Below are positions 46,652 to 57,180 of a DNA stretch of 64,000 bases, piece by piece. The notes beneath the pieces were generated by a model. It was not told where the DNA came from and did no database searches. It saw only the letters and a list, made by a program, of their open reading frames with translations. This DNA comes from Gracilaria domingensis (lineage: Eukaryota; Rhodophyta; Florideophyceae; Gracilariales; Gracilariaceae). Both the position numbers and the translations under genes were made by a program. How positions within the stretch are numbered: the first letter of the stretch is position 1; every line of letters starts with the position of its first letter. The stretch lies in the NCBI GenBank assembly GCA_022539475.1, contig VCMS01000138.1, positions 62,001-126,000 on the forward strand. Reading direction: 5' to 3'.

Positions 46652-48721
46652 TCGAGCTATGCACGCTAACTGTCACATGTCTGAATTGAAGCGCTGCAAA
46701 CCCCGAATACACTCCTGTACCCTTGTAAAAGAGTATCCAAACCGCTTGTCCGTACCAAACGCAAAATTCTCTACTGCGCCACGGTACCGAGCTCATTTCC
46801 AGTCGTAATGCAACTGCGGACGTGAAAACGTTATCGTCAGCTCACTCAAGTCCAAGGTCGTCAAACAGCAATGGGCAACATTAACAATGCGAAAAACGCA
46901 TCAACGGAAGGTTCGTTTAAGAATCCACCTCATCTTTCGCCGCCTTCTGATTCCGCGATGGGCTGCAGTAACGAAGATTCTCACGAAGATTGGGCTCTCA
47001 AATCCCACAACCGCTCCCAGAATCATTCAAAACCTTTTTCCTTCTGTTTTTCACCTTTCTCCTCTCCTTCACGGCTGCATCGCCCGTGTCTTCCGGCAGA
47101 AGCGGCTCTACCGTAATGCCTGTCACAGTGAAAGTGACGAAGTGAGGGAGATTCAGAAATTAATCGGGAAGGAAAAGAAGTAGACGCGGATGTGAAAAGC
47201 TTTGGCGAGCAAGAAAAGAATTGGAGCTCGAATTGGAGCTCACGCAACGTGAATCTCGTCGCTCTCGCTGTTCACGACGGTACGAATTGGGAGAGCTTGA
47301 ACCAATTTTTCAGCCGTTCAAGCGCCTGCGCGTTGAGTGCATCCGTTTCGGGTTCCTGTCGTCGTCTTGCTCATCTGCAACTCAACGTTAGCCTTCTTCC
47401 ACTTTTTATGCGCTCACCTTGACAATGTTTCAATCAGTTGACCTACTTGATGCCGCAACGGTGTTTGGAATGGCTGTCATGCTTTTTGGAAAGTCTCCAG
47501 GTCTGGAAACATTTGGCACACTCCTGGATTGCGCTCATTATAAACATTGTCTAAAACTATATGTATCACTAGAGAAAACCATAGCACCAAGAGGCCAATA
47601 CACTCGATAATGGCCCGATAGAGTGCTGGGTTTTCTAGTGAAAGAGCGTTTCTTTCAACAGAAACGCTCTGCAGTATGTAGGAATTAGACTACTGCGCCC
47701 GTATTAGAGAGAGAGAGAATACACTCGATAAATGGTGAAAGAAAGGGAAATCGCAATATCAACGCGAATGTTTCCGCCTTTTGCGGCTTAATGGACGTTT
47801 CCATGGTAGCAAAATCATTTGAAGGATGCATCATGAGAAGGGAAAGCCGCTCCAAGCCCCACAACGCAACCGAGACGCCAGCTAATGGATCCAGTTCTAC
47901 TGATGATCAACAGCCGTGCGTCGGAGACGAGTTGCGGGGCCTCTGGAACAACGCATAGCGGACAATGAAGCGCCAGACTGTGAGCTCCCGAATAGGAGTG
48001 CGAGACGGCGCCGAGTCAAATACTAACATTGCGGCAGGCGAGGACAAACTCGTCAAGAGTGTTGGCATTTTAGGAGAGGAGGCAGTAGATGAGCGTTCTC
48101 AGCAAGACTAGTCTTCTAGTAGGTATTTAACTAAACAAACATGTGTATCGAATGTCCTTTGGGACGAGAGTTTGGGACTGACTGAGAATGTAGAGTTTTG
48201 ATCTAACATACATTTAGGCTTACGTACAAAAGATCTTGAGAAGATTCCCATGTTTTATACCCTTGTTATTATCCCTTCCTCATTGCTTTGATCCAGGAAT
48301 CAATACTTTTCCCTCCCTCCCTCCTTACCAAGAATACAACTTCTACACTCCTGCGCAAAACAAACCTAATACAAAACGCCCGCGGTCGGAAACACCTAAG
48401 ATATCTAATATTTCTCATCGTAGTCCAGTAAGTGTAGTACGGCTACGTCGTTCTGGTCAGTGGCTGCGATGTAGAGGTATAATAGGTCGTTGGGTCTTGA
48501 GCAAACCCATGCGTAGGAGCGGAATTAGCTCCATCGTTTCCATAAATCACACACTAATTGTACACAAATCCTTCTCTGCACTTCGTCAGCACATTCATCT
48601 CTGACGATTCTGGAACCAACATTTGTCAGCGCTAGAAGCTGGTATAGTTGCCCGACGCCCCTAGAAGATGAAGTCACCTCCCTCCAGTATCGTATCACGA
48701 GAACGACGCCATTGCCACCCG
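46652..48721. other. Long intergenic region with a hairpin between direct repeats
   Basis: About 2 kb without a supported gene; short frames here have no domain. AATACACTCGATAA occurs at 47597-47610 and again at 47718-47731. Between them AGAGCGTTTCT and AGAAACGCTCT form a perfect 11-bp stem with a 6-base loop at 47643-47670. The arrangement looks like a small element remnant. Confidence 0.5.
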
Positions 48722-50104
48722 TCACAACATGCCAATAATGACGCTCGAAATCGATAGTAACGATAACAACCCTGCAGCCACGGCAATACCTCCTACTGAG
48801 GCGTCTTCGTTTCTCACTACGATCACCACCAGCGCGGATATCATCTCCAGAAACTCCTCCGCTGACTCATTAAAAATAGGCAGTATTGCCAGCTCGTTTC
48901 CTGCGCCTATCACTTCAACAGCAAATGTTTCAACGTGATTCCTCGCAGCTATTTCTTGTTGTAACAGGAAGTAAATTGGAATGTTCTCAATGGCTAACTC
49001 CCCCAGAATCAGAAACATGAGCGCCACACGAAATGGAAGCTTTCTTCGCCAGTTTCCGGCGGCTTTTATCTTGGTGCTTAGTTTTCTTGCCATTCCGAAC
49101 CATTCGAAGGCCAGTACGGCAGTTAGAGCTGACGTTATGGTCAAGAATATTTCGCTGCGCCTCGCAGGAGTCTCTGCCAAATCAGATAGAATAGCTGCGT
49201 TGAGAGTTGTACCGATTTCTTCTTCCACTCTTGCCATCATGCGTCGTTCCAGATCACTTAGTCCTCTCGAAACAGTGCCGCATTCATCAACAGCGTTAAC
49301 TAGGCGAAGCGATCTCAGAACTTCTCCCTGTACTAGTTGTTCACCGCGCCTGGGGAATATTCCTTTGCCAATTGGTGATTGCGCTTCGAGAAGATTCTCT
49401 GAAAACCAGTCTGTGCCTGGCCTGTTGTTTCCTACTTCGCCATTCTCGAACTCGGATGCGTTGGCGATGGGCGACTCCGCAGTCTCTGCAAGCACCACGA
49501 AGTTGTTAATATTGCGCATTTGTGGTGGAGCAGCCGATGTGTCCTGGAAAACGGCGTTTAGCTGGGTACAGTTGCGCTCGCACCAGCATGCTTGTGTGCC
49601 GGTGCGAGCCGGTAGGTTGCTGTTGTTATCGTCTCCAATAAGCAGCAATGTCCCCAAGTTAGGATCGCACCTATCCTCCAGCGATTGCTGGGTTTGGTCT
49701 CCTGAAACAAATGAGATACAAAGAGAGTGGCGGTTTGGGCTATCCGCCCTAGCGAACTTTTCTGTGGCGCATGTCACAAGATGCGCCAACGCAGCTCCTG
49801 AACGCTCTTCGTTTTGCGCCGAAGACCACATATAAGACTGTGAATTATGACGGCGATTGAAAAGTTCGTCAAAGAAGGCAGAAGGGCGGTCGTCGAAGAG
49901 CTCATTCGGTAGGCGTCGAGATGACGCTGTGGCAAACTTGACTGTACTCGGAGCGCCGTCCTCTCCTGCAATGGAGGCGCTGACGGCAATTTCAGATGCA
50001 GCGTTCAAAGTGGAAGCGCTAGTGTTGAATATGCATTCGCTAGAAATAACGGTGTTCGAGAAGCAAGCAACCGCTAATACGAGCAGAAGCCAAGGAACCC
50101 ACAT
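48722..50104 (-). CDS. Secretory-pathway protein with four C-terminal TM segments, unknown
   Basis: 460 residues from the ATG at 50104 (MWVPWLLLVLAVACFSNTVIS), a clear signal peptide with predicted cleavage near residue 21-24. About 290 residues of extracytoplasmic sequence follow with several N-glycosylation sites (NTSAS, NASEF, NCTQL) and cysteines, including ACWCERNC. The C-terminal ~150 residues hold about four hydrophobic segments: LTITSALTAVLAFEWF, VALMFLILGELAIENIPIYFLL, MISALVVIVV and GGIAVAAGLLSLLSISSVIIGML. I do not recognise the family. It is probably a plasma-membrane or endomembrane protein with a large lumenal or extracellular domain. Confidence 0.7.
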   Translation of the reverse strand: MWVPWLLLVLAVACFSNTVISSECIFNTSASTLNAASEIAVSASIAGEDGAPSTVKFATASSRRLPNELFDDRPSAFFDELFNRRHNSQSYMWSSAQNEERSGAALAHLVTCATEKFARADSPNRHSLCISFVSGDQTQQSLEDRCDPNLGTLLLIGDDNNSNLPARTGTQACWCERNCTQLNAVFQDTSAAPPQMRNINNFVVLAETAESPIANASEFENGEVGNNRPGTDWFSENLLEAQSPIGKGIFPRRGEQLVQGEVLRSLRLVNAVDECGTVSRGLSDLERRMMARVEEEIGTTLNAAILSDLAETPARRSEIFLTITSALTAVLAFEWFGMARKLSTKIKAAGNWRRKLPFRVALMFLILGELAIENIPIYFLLQQEIAARNHVETFAVEVIGAGNELAILPIFNESAEEFLEMISALVVIVVRNEDASVGGIAVAAGLLSLLSISSVIIGML

Positions 50105-51238
50105 GATTGGTTGGGGTGAGGAAGAGCACACAAGAACTATAGGGGAAAAGTCTTGCTGATAATGAAGAGTTGAACATAAGCAGAAGCCAGGGAAGCGGCT
50201 AAATAAGAAACACGCAAGTGCAACGGTGGTGGTCCGGTGCGTCAGGCATGCGTGTTCTAAGCGGTGGCTGAAGGACGCGTTGCTGTGGAAATTCTAACCT
50301 GCAGCCTGGATGGTAACATGAAGAGATGCCGTTGGCTTGCGCGGGAAAAGCAAGGAGCATGGCCTTGCTATCCCATAGCCAAGATAGATAGTTGGCTCTT
50401 GAGCGTTCACAGTTGGCAGAGATCTTCATCCGGGCAAAGGGCTTGTCTCTAGCTCGGATTGGACGAGGGCAAAAAGTGTGGAGTCACCTCGTGAGGTGTT
50501 AATAAGGTTAACACTACGAGCAAGATGAAGGGCTGTGCAACGCGTGACGCAATGGGTGACGACAAGCTCGGCAGCATAGCAGCAGCCAGTGGAAACGACA
50601 AAATTGCTGCTTACGGCGACACTCGAAGCGATAACTTGGATCAAGTTGTCTGCGAACTTGTCATGGGGCAGCGATGTAGTTTTGTCAAAAAGTTGAGCAA
50701 TGGGCAGCTGTCACTCTACGATGGTATCCAAAGGCGTTACAACGCCTGAGAGACGGAGCAATCCAGTGGAGACTCTCCACTGGAGAGGTCCTTGGTCAAC
50801 TCACGTAACTGACATTTGTCCATCACATCCACCCAGAGGCGTTCTTGATCCATGTACATGACGCTTTTCTTTTCCACGAAGCAAACAGACTGCGGGATCC
50901 TCGCAAAGAAGCGATGATCTTGATCAAGAGGGATCCTATTTCAAGGAATGTGCCATCGCGTGACTGCTTTGTCTGACTGCTTCCCGTGACAGCGGTCGCG
51001 CGAGTGGGCAAGCATTTTAAAAAAAACTTAACGTTTTCATGATCTGTACGCAAAACAAGCCTGCGAAGGGTAAGAGATGATCTTTTGATCCCATGATGGG
51101 ATCAAGCTGTCTGCGAGCGCGTGCCGCGAAAGCGCAGGCGAACAGCAGCAACCAACTTGGTTGAAGAACCATGCCTTGATCCGTCGCATCCATCCAGCGC
51201 CGGGTGACGCCATCGCTCCGCTCACCGTCCCCAACAAC
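50105..51238. other. Divergent intergenic region with palindromes
   Basis: About 1.1 kb between the unknown membrane protein (minus) and PUS7 (plus). Hairpins at 50488-50520, and near-perfect palindromes CCAGTGGAGA-C-TCTCCACTGG (50763-50783) and TTGATCCCAT-G-ATGGGATCAA (51085-51105). The second lies about 130 bases upstream of the PUS7 ATG. No gene supported. Confidence 0.5.
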
Positions 51239-53998
51239 ATGCCCGTCACCGAGGCCGATGTGGCCATCACCGAGCGCCTCAGCGCCCACAAACCCTTCCG
51301 CGCCGTGCTCAAGCAAACCGTGGACGACTTCATTGTAAATGAAATCAGCCAGAACAATCACGTGCTCACGCTGTCCACACTGCCGCGCACCACTCCCAAG
51401 CGTCCACGTCCGCCGCCCCTGTCACCTTCGGACATACCCTTTTCTCAAGTCGATCAGTTGTTCCCGTCTCACGATCCTCCGCCATCTGCAGCGCTCTCCT
51501 CCGCAATCACTCAAACCAAATCATCCCATTCTTTCCCGGTGCTCAAAGACAAGGAGTCAAGAACGAAGCTGCATCAATGGGTGCGAGAGTATCTTCCGTC
51601 CTATATCGGCGATACCCTGCAGACCGATGAGGGACAGGTGATTCGCATTCGTCCGCGCTCTGCGACAAGGCCCTGGAAACGTCGTCGCAAGAATGGCGAC
51701 GCCGGTGATAATACCTACGATCCAAGAGAGCATCACAACGACTATGAAGATTCGTTTCCGCGCAATTCCTTGGTTAATTTCGTGCTCTGGAAGAAGAATC
51801 GTGATACCACAGAAGCGTTAACCTTGCTCAGCAAGGTCTTGTCAAGGAACGTCAAGAACTTTTTTTACGCGGGTACAAAAGACAAGCGTGCTGTTACCAC
51901 GCAGCTCGTGCAAATACGTGGAGTGCAAGAACGGGACTTAGCGCGTGCCAATTCCAAATTGTTGTACCGAGACCACTATCGTCCCTCCGTTCTGGTCGGA
52001 AATGTCTCCTTGGCCACGACTACTAAATCGTCACACCTTCGTCTTGGTGATTTGAAGGGCAATCGCTTTACGCTTGTCCTACGGGATGCCGAAAAGAACT
52101 GCGATGACAGCCTTGAGACTGCATCAAATAGCATTCGACAAGTGGGCTTCATCAACTATTTTGGTTTGCAACGTTTTGGATCTGGTGTATCCCCAACCCA
52201 TGAAACTGGATTTGCTCTACTACGGGCGGATTTTAAAGAAGTCTGCCGTCGACTTCTTCTGCCGCTGCGAATTGGCGAGGATGAAACCAAGATGAATCCC
52301 GATCGAAAACGGTTTGTGCAAGCGTTGGACAAGTTTGCAAATGATGAGATCACCGCAACTCAGCTATTACCGGAACTTGCACCATGGCAACGTATTGAGC
52401 GCTCCATCGTTGAGTCGTTGGCCCATGATGAGAAGAAAGGCGTTTCTGTCCCAGACTACCGGAAAGCCTTCGGAAGGCTACCCAGGTTTTTGCGTATGAT
52501 GTACGGACATGCGGTACAGAGCTATCTGTGGAATGTTATGGCGTCAGAACGAATTAGGCTCAGCAGGCCAGATCCGAACCGAGAAAATATGCATGCGATT
52601 GAGGGTGACATAATTGCAGGAGCGGATTCGCCTGAAGGTGAGTTATCCTTCAAGACGAAGGTGCGACAGGTGACTAAGGAAGAGGAAAAGAGCAAGTCCA
52701 TTTCCGTGCATCGCGTATTGATACCCGTACTTGGGTCGGAAATTCAAATGCCGTCTGTTCCGTATGCGAGTAAGGTGCAAAAAATACTTGAAGCGGAGAA
52801 GCTGGATTTTAAGGCACAGGCCAGGTCAGAATACCAGGTGAAAGGAACTTATCGTCGTTTGCTTTCAGTTCCAAAAGATTTTGAATCCAAGTTTGTTTCG
52901 TATAGCGACAAGCGTGAAATCGTAGTACCGTCACAAGTTGAAGCTCTTGTGGCTGAGCTAAAGGACAGGAAGCCAACCTCGCCTCAAGCAAATGGTTCAA
53001 AGAAAGGCGAGGGATCAAATCAAGCGCAACGGATCGAAGACAAAATGGATGTCGAGAGAATGAATGGAGAGAGCGGAGTAGTAGATGATATTGCGAAGCA
53101 GTCCAAGGGGGAAGAACGCAAGACAAGCCCCAAAGAGCATGAGGGGGATAACTCCAATTGCGCAGCAAAGGAATCTTCAAAGCAAGGTAAAGAAAACAGA
53201 AAGGAGATGATGAATGACCAAAGGAAAGAAGAATCGAGTGCAGCTGAGACAGTTCGTGAAGACGCAGAGGAAGACGCAGAAATCCAGAATGATTCAGATG
53301 AGGGGATCAGATTTGAACCGGCTAATGTGTGCAAAGACGATAACAGCGCCCAATCAAAGGAGGAAGGAAAGGTTCATAAGAATAATGCCGGCGTTCAAAT
53401 GGAGGGCGTGGGAAAGTATCAAGGGGGCGACCAGACGAAGGAAGCTAGCGAAGCGAAAGCCGTCAAAAGAGCAGGAACAAGCAACAAGACACGCACCGGA
53501 CATGGAACCAGCGCTGAAGTGGAAGGTGAACGAGGAACTGGAAGTCAAGAGCAAAATAAGGAAGGTGTAGACTGTAATGCTACGGTCTCGATTCCGCAAG
53601 CGGTCTCCACAGCGGAACGGACAGGGGGTGACGGCGTCGGCGAAGTCCAGAAATCGGAGGGGAATGCTGTTCCAAGGAAAGTTGTCAAAGAACTAGATGA
53701 CAAGCAAATGGTACTTGTAGAGGATGCTTCCCACGACAAAGCGGAAGACGCAAGCGGTGAAGAGGTTGTGCCTCATCTACTCTCGGCCACCACGGAGGAT
53801 GGTGTTAACCTCGACAGAGAAGCTCGAGACCCAAGCGTGTCTCAAGGCAAAGGAGACCACGGCGGAGGTGAGTCCCGAAGAGCTCTGGTAATCTCTTTTA
53901 GCCTGGGTTGTGCGGAGTACGCTACGATGTTGGTTCGTGAGCTAACTGGTAACGAAAGTTCAACAGCAGCGCAAAAGGCTCTAGAAAGAAGTGTATAG
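51239..53998 (+). CDS. PUS7: TruD/PUS7-family tRNA pseudouridine synthase
   Basis: 919 residues from the ATG at 51239 (MPVTEADVAITERL). The TruD domain shows its marks in order: FRAVLKQTVDDFIVNEIS (about 20-40), FFYAGTKDKRAVTTQ with the catalytic Asp (about 210-225), FINYFGLQRFGSG (about 305-318), and YGHAVQSYLWNVMASERI (about 422-440). Near the C-terminus RALVISFSLGCAEYATMLVREL closes the domain. Between the last two lies a ~330-residue Lys/Glu/Ser-rich insertion without fold. PUS7 converts uridine to pseudouridine in tRNAs, U2 snRNA and some mRNAs. Function is well supported; the insertion is unusual. Confidence 0.85.
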   Translation: MPVTEADVAITERLSAHKPFRAVLKQTVDDFIVNEISQNNHVLTLSTLPRTTPKRPRPPPLSPSDIPFSQVDQLFPSHDPPPSAALSSAITQTKSSHSFPVLKDKESRTKLHQWVREYLPSYIGDTLQTDEGQVIRIRPRSATRPWKRRRKNGDAGDNTYDPREHHNDYEDSFPRNSLVNFVLWKKNRDTTEALTLLSKVLSRNVKNFFYAGTKDKRAVTTQLVQIRGVQERDLARANSKLLYRDHYRPSVLVGNVSLATTTKSSHLRLGDLKGNRFTLVLRDAEKNCDDSLETASNSIRQVGFINYFGLQRFGSGVSPTHETGFALLRADFKEVCRRLLLPLRIGEDETKMNPDRKRFVQALDKFANDEITATQLLPELAPWQRIERSIVESLAHDEKKGVSVPDYRKAFGRLPRFLRMMYGHAVQSYLWNVMASERIRLSRPDPNRENMHAIEGDIIAGADSPEGELSFKTKVRQVTKEEEKSKSISVHRVLIPVLGSEIQMPSVPYASKVQKILEAEKLDFKAQARSEYQVKGTYRRLLSVPKDFESKFVSYSDKREIVVPSQVEALVAELKDRKPTSPQANGSKKGEGSNQAQRIEDKMDVERMNGESGVVDDIAKQSKGEERKTSPKEHEGDNSNCAAKESSKQGKENRKEMMNDQRKEESSAAETVREDAEEDAEIQNDSDEGIRFEPANVCKDDNSAQSKEEGKVHKNNAGVQMEGVGKYQGGDQTKEASEAKAVKRAGTSNKTRTGHGTSAEVEGERGTGSQEQNKEGVDCNATVSIPQAVSTAERTGGDGVGEVQKSEGNAVPRKVVKELDDKQMVLVEDASHDKAEDASGEEVVPHLLSATTEDGVNLDREARDPSVSQGKGDHGGGESRRALVISFSLGCAEYATMLVRELTGNESSTAAQKALERSV

Positions 53999-54211
53999 CA
54001 GGAACGTTCACAGATAAGCGATAAATTTGTTCTAGCGGGCTAACGGTGTGCAGCAAGTGTGACAACGAAGCTCAGTCATTCGCGAAGCGAGCAGGTTTGT
54101 CAAGACCAAAAGCGGAACAGAAGGGAAAGTGAGAAACAGATGTCGGTAGAATTCCGGAGTTTGTTGGCTCGCAACTTGCGACTTGATCACGTAGATACCT
54201 TCGGCTAATGT

Positions 54212-55450
54212 TTACAAGAGGTCCAATTCATCTAACGCAGAGTACACGGCTTCCATTTGTCGCTCTGTGCCCATGGATATTCGTATGCAATCCGTCAAAC
54301 CAGGCGCGGTATAGTAGCGTATCAAGATGCCGCGATCAGCAAGTTGTTGCTTAATCTGCGCAGCATCGCGGCCTTCTCCAACTCGGCAGAGCACGTAATT
54401 CGATTGCGACGGATAGGGTGTGAGCCATTGATACTTTTCAATCTTGTTATAGAATATGTGGCGTTGGCGGACCACGCGGTCGACCTTCTCCAACAAATCA
54501 TGTTTTTCCCTGATGGACGCTATGGCGGCAACCTGACCGGCGACAGACACGTTGTAAGGCTGCTTGATTTTCCACATATGCTTCATGATTGGGAGAGGAA
54601 AGGCTCCGTATCCAACGCGCATGCCCGCCAGTGCAGCCCACTTAGAAAATGTTCGCAGCACGACAAGATTATCGTGAGAGGGAACCCATGAAAGCATGCT
54701 GACGTTGGCAAATTCAAAATATGCTTCATCGATGACAACCACTGTTGGAAGGGCAAGAAGACGCTTGAGATCATTTTCTGGCAATAAACTACCGTCCGGG
54801 TTATTCGGACTGGCGACAAAAAGAAGCTTTGGAGGAGCACGCTCTTCAGCGAACACACGTTCAATGGCAGTGATATCCACCGCAAAATCAGAGCGTCTAG
54901 GTACGTTAATAATACGGGCGCCGTTTACATCGGCGTCAAACCTGTACATGCCAAAGGTAGGTGGACAATTGATGATACTGTCGTCGGTACCAGGCGTGAC
55001 AAACAGTCGAAACAACAAGTCGATGAGCTCATCAGCGCCGGCACCCGCCATGATATACTCCTTCGGCACACGGGCATAATCCGCAATAGCGTCTCGCAAG
55101 AAAGACGACTCAGGGTCCGGATAAATGTGGAGGTACTTTGCGTCTGCAAGCGCGGTCGCCACGGACGGCGCAGGACCGAAGGGATTCTCGTTGGCATCGA
55201 GTTTGACAATCTCTGAAGGGTGGCGACCGAGCTTTTCGGCAAGCACTTCGTACGGGACAATGGGCGAGTATGGGGCGATTTGACGGAGCGCGGGCCGGAT
55301 AGATTCTTCGGGCGAGAAGCTCTTGGTGGGGTTCATCACGGCCTTCGGGGACAAGCGTGGCTGCACCGAGGGCGTTGCGGCGGGCGTGGAGCTGGAGCGG
55401 GAGAGCCGAAACGGCAAGCATGTCTGGAACGCCGGCGCAGACGAGATCAT
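54212..55450 (-). CDS. HISC: Histidinol-phosphate aminotransferase, plastid-targeted
   Basis: 412 residues from the ATG at 55450; in-frame ATGs at 55501 and 55537 would lengthen the leader. The first ~40 residues (MISSAPAFQTCLPFRLSRSS...) are Ser/Ala-rich, with Phe near the start and basic residues, a likely plastid transit peptide. The enzyme shows KLDANENPFGP, FVASPNNPDGSLLP, VVIDEAYFEF, and the PLP lysine in RTFSKWAALAGMRVGY. It makes histidinol phosphate from imidazole acetol phosphate, the seventh step of histidine synthesis, using glutamate. Divergent from IST1, about 500 bases between starts. Confidence 0.85.
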   Translation of the reverse strand: MISSAPAFQTCLPFRLSRSSSTPAATPSVQPRLSPKAVMNPTKSFSPEESIRPALRQIAPYSPIVPYEVLAEKLGRHPSEIVKLDANENPFGPAPSVATALADAKYLHIYPDPESSFLRDAIADYARVPKEYIMAGAGADELIDLLFRLFVTPGTDDSIINCPPTFGMYRFDADVNGARIINVPRRSDFAVDITAIERVFAEERAPPKLLFVASPNNPDGSLLPENDLKRLLALPTVVVIDEAYFEFANVSMLSWVPSHDNLVVLRTFSKWAALAGMRVGYGAFPLPIMKHMWKIKQPYNVSVAGQVAAIASIREKHDLLEKVDRVVRQRHIFYNKIEKYQWLTPYPSQSNYVLCRVGEGRDAAQIKQQLADRGILIRYYTAPGLTDCIRISMGTERQMEAVYSALDELDLL

Positions 55451-55950
55451 TGTGGAGCTGGCTCGGAGGTGCGTACGTGCTTGACGCAAGTGGTGATGCA
55501 TTGAGCTAACGCAGACTGGGAGCGGATCAACCTTCATCGGTCCGATAGATCGGGGGGGTGAAACGAAGTGTCGACGCGGCCGACGCAGCGACGTGGCCGC
55601 GTGGCCACGACGAGAGAGAGGCGCAAGGTGGTGTAAGCAGGTGAAGGGGAAAAAGCGGGTGTAAAAATTTATGGCGCACCAGCCAAGGGGTGGCAACAAA
55701 CTTGTTGGCGTGCTGGAGCGCACGTACCTTGCTGGCGCTCCGCCCTCAGCTGCACTTGCCGCGCTGGTCAACGCCGCGTGCGCCCGCGCTTTTAACGAGT
55801 CCGGCCGACACTCGTCGCTTCCTCGACAACAGCTCGCGCTCTCATAACTCACCGCGCCTTGCAAGCGCGCCGCTTCTGCACTTGCCTCTGCCCAACACCA
55901 ACTCCCAGCCCCTCCCCCTACCGCCCACCCGCTTACGGTCGCCCGCCGAG
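55451..55950. other. Divergent promoter of HisC and IST1
   Basis: GC-rich leader DNA. If the longer HisC starts are used, part of it is coding on the minus strand. No TATA box that I would defend. Confidence 0.45.
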
Positions 55951-57045
55951 ATGAAGGCCATGAAGGGCGCCTTTGCGCGCAAGCTCGCGCGCTCCCACGA
56001 ACAACCCGCCGCCGCGCCTGCCCTCGCGCCCGCCGCGGCCGCCATGAAGGCCGCGCCCGTGTGGGACGCCACGCGCTTCCGTGTCCAGCTCAAGATGGCG
56101 AAGAACCGCATCGACATCCAACGCGGGAAGAAGGACAATGAGATTCAGGCCACTCGAATTGTCATTGCGGGCCATTTGCGCTCGCACAAGGAGACGCTGG
56201 CGCGCATTCAAGCGGAGCGAATTCTGCGCGAACTCGCGCAGATAACCGCTTTTGACGTCGTTGATACCTTTATTCAACTGCTGCAAACGCAGAATAACGT
56301 GCTTGCCGTGCAGAAGGATTTTGATGCTGCTCCTCGCGACGTCAAGGAGAACGTCGCTTCGGTGGTGTTTGCCTCATCGAGAGTTAATGTACCCGAGTTG
56401 CAAACCGTGTGCGCCATGCTTCGCGAACACTTTGGCCCGGCTGTGATCGACCCATTACTCACGCTCACCGGCCCGAACATCAAGTACATCAACAAGATTC
56501 TCGCCATCAATCTGGAAGGCTCCACCCCTGATGGCTATCGCGTGCTGGAGGAACTCTCAAGTATTGCCGCAGAACATCAAATTAACTGGATTCCACCGCC
56601 AGAGGATATTCACCTCGATCAAGGAAGCGGTTCACGCACATCAGACCCAGGATACTATCGACCGGAGCGCTTCCCACAGGCCACCAACATTCCGGGCATG
56701 GCTGCACCATCAGCGCCACCATTCAATATACCGGGCCATAACCCGTACGACAACACGCACTATGGCGGCGCACCGTCTGCCCCACCGCCAGGAATCCCTC
56801 CATCCGCACCTTCCTTTAATCCGTCTTCTGGCGCGTCTGGAACATTTTATTCGTACACAGATCCTAATATACCTGGACAGCCACTGAGCTACATTCCACC
56901 ACCGCCGCCAGCGCCGCACAGTTCCACAAGTCGGAATGATCGCGGCCCTGACGAAGGCGGAGCATCGTTACCGAATCTCCCGAACCCCTCGTTTTTGAAT
57001 GACGATGCACTGGAAGCAAGATTCAGGAACTTGAAAAAGAAGTAG
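55951..57045 (+). CDS. IST1: IST1-family ESCRT-III protein
   Basis: 364 residues from the ATG at 55951 (MKAMKGAFARKLAR). The IST1 domain (about 30-200) is an ESCRT-III-like helical fold: FRVQLKMAKNRIDIQRGKKDNEIQ, AGHLRSHKETLARIQAERI, FASSRVNVPELQ, and REHFGPAVIDPLL. A Pro-rich middle (~220-340) is probably disordered. The extreme C-terminus LEARFRNLKKK is an MIT-interacting motif (MIM1 type), which binds VPS4, LIP5 or spastin. IST1 regulates VPS4 in multivesicular body sorting and abscission. The last ~75 coding bases and the following UTR are duplicated (next entry). Confidence 0.9.
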   Translation: MKAMKGAFARKLARSHEQPAAAPALAPAAAAMKAAPVWDATRFRVQLKMAKNRIDIQRGKKDNEIQATRIVIAGHLRSHKETLARIQAERILRELAQITAFDVVDTFIQLLQTQNNVLAVQKDFDAAPRDVKENVASVVFASSRVNVPELQTVCAMLREHFGPAVIDPLLTLTGPNIKYINKILAINLEGSTPDGYRVLEELSSIAAEHQINWIPPPEDIHLDQGSGSRTSDPGYYRPERFPQATNIPGMAAPSAPPFNIPGHNPYDNTHYGGAPSAPPPGIPPSAPSFNPSSGASGTFYSYTDPNIPGQPLSYIPPPPPAPHSSTSRNDRGPDEGGASLPNLPNPSFLNDDALEARFRNLKKK

Positions 57046-57180
57046 AGAGCGGAAGGGTATATACAAAGTACATTTACCGAATCCCCCGAACCCCTCGTTT
57101 TTGAATGGCGATGCACTGGAAGCAAGATTCAGGAACTTGAAAAAGAAGTAGAGAGCGGAAGGGTATATACAACGTACATG
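56969..57180 (+). repeat. 106-bp tandem duplication at the IST1 3' end
   Basis: Unit 1 is 56969-57074 and unit 2 is 57075-57180, differing at only a few bases. The unit contains the final IST1 codons with the MIM1 motif, the stop and ~30 bases of 3' UTR. Because the first unit keeps its stop, the second copy is untranslated. Confidence 0.9.

Noticed and set aside
46871-47610. Small plus frames in the 2-kb intergenic region
   Set aside because: No motif, no clear start context, no conserved look; not enough to call genes.
50525-50749. 74-codon plus frame upstream of PUS7
   Set aside because: Short, no domain, overlaps a hairpin-rich promoter region.
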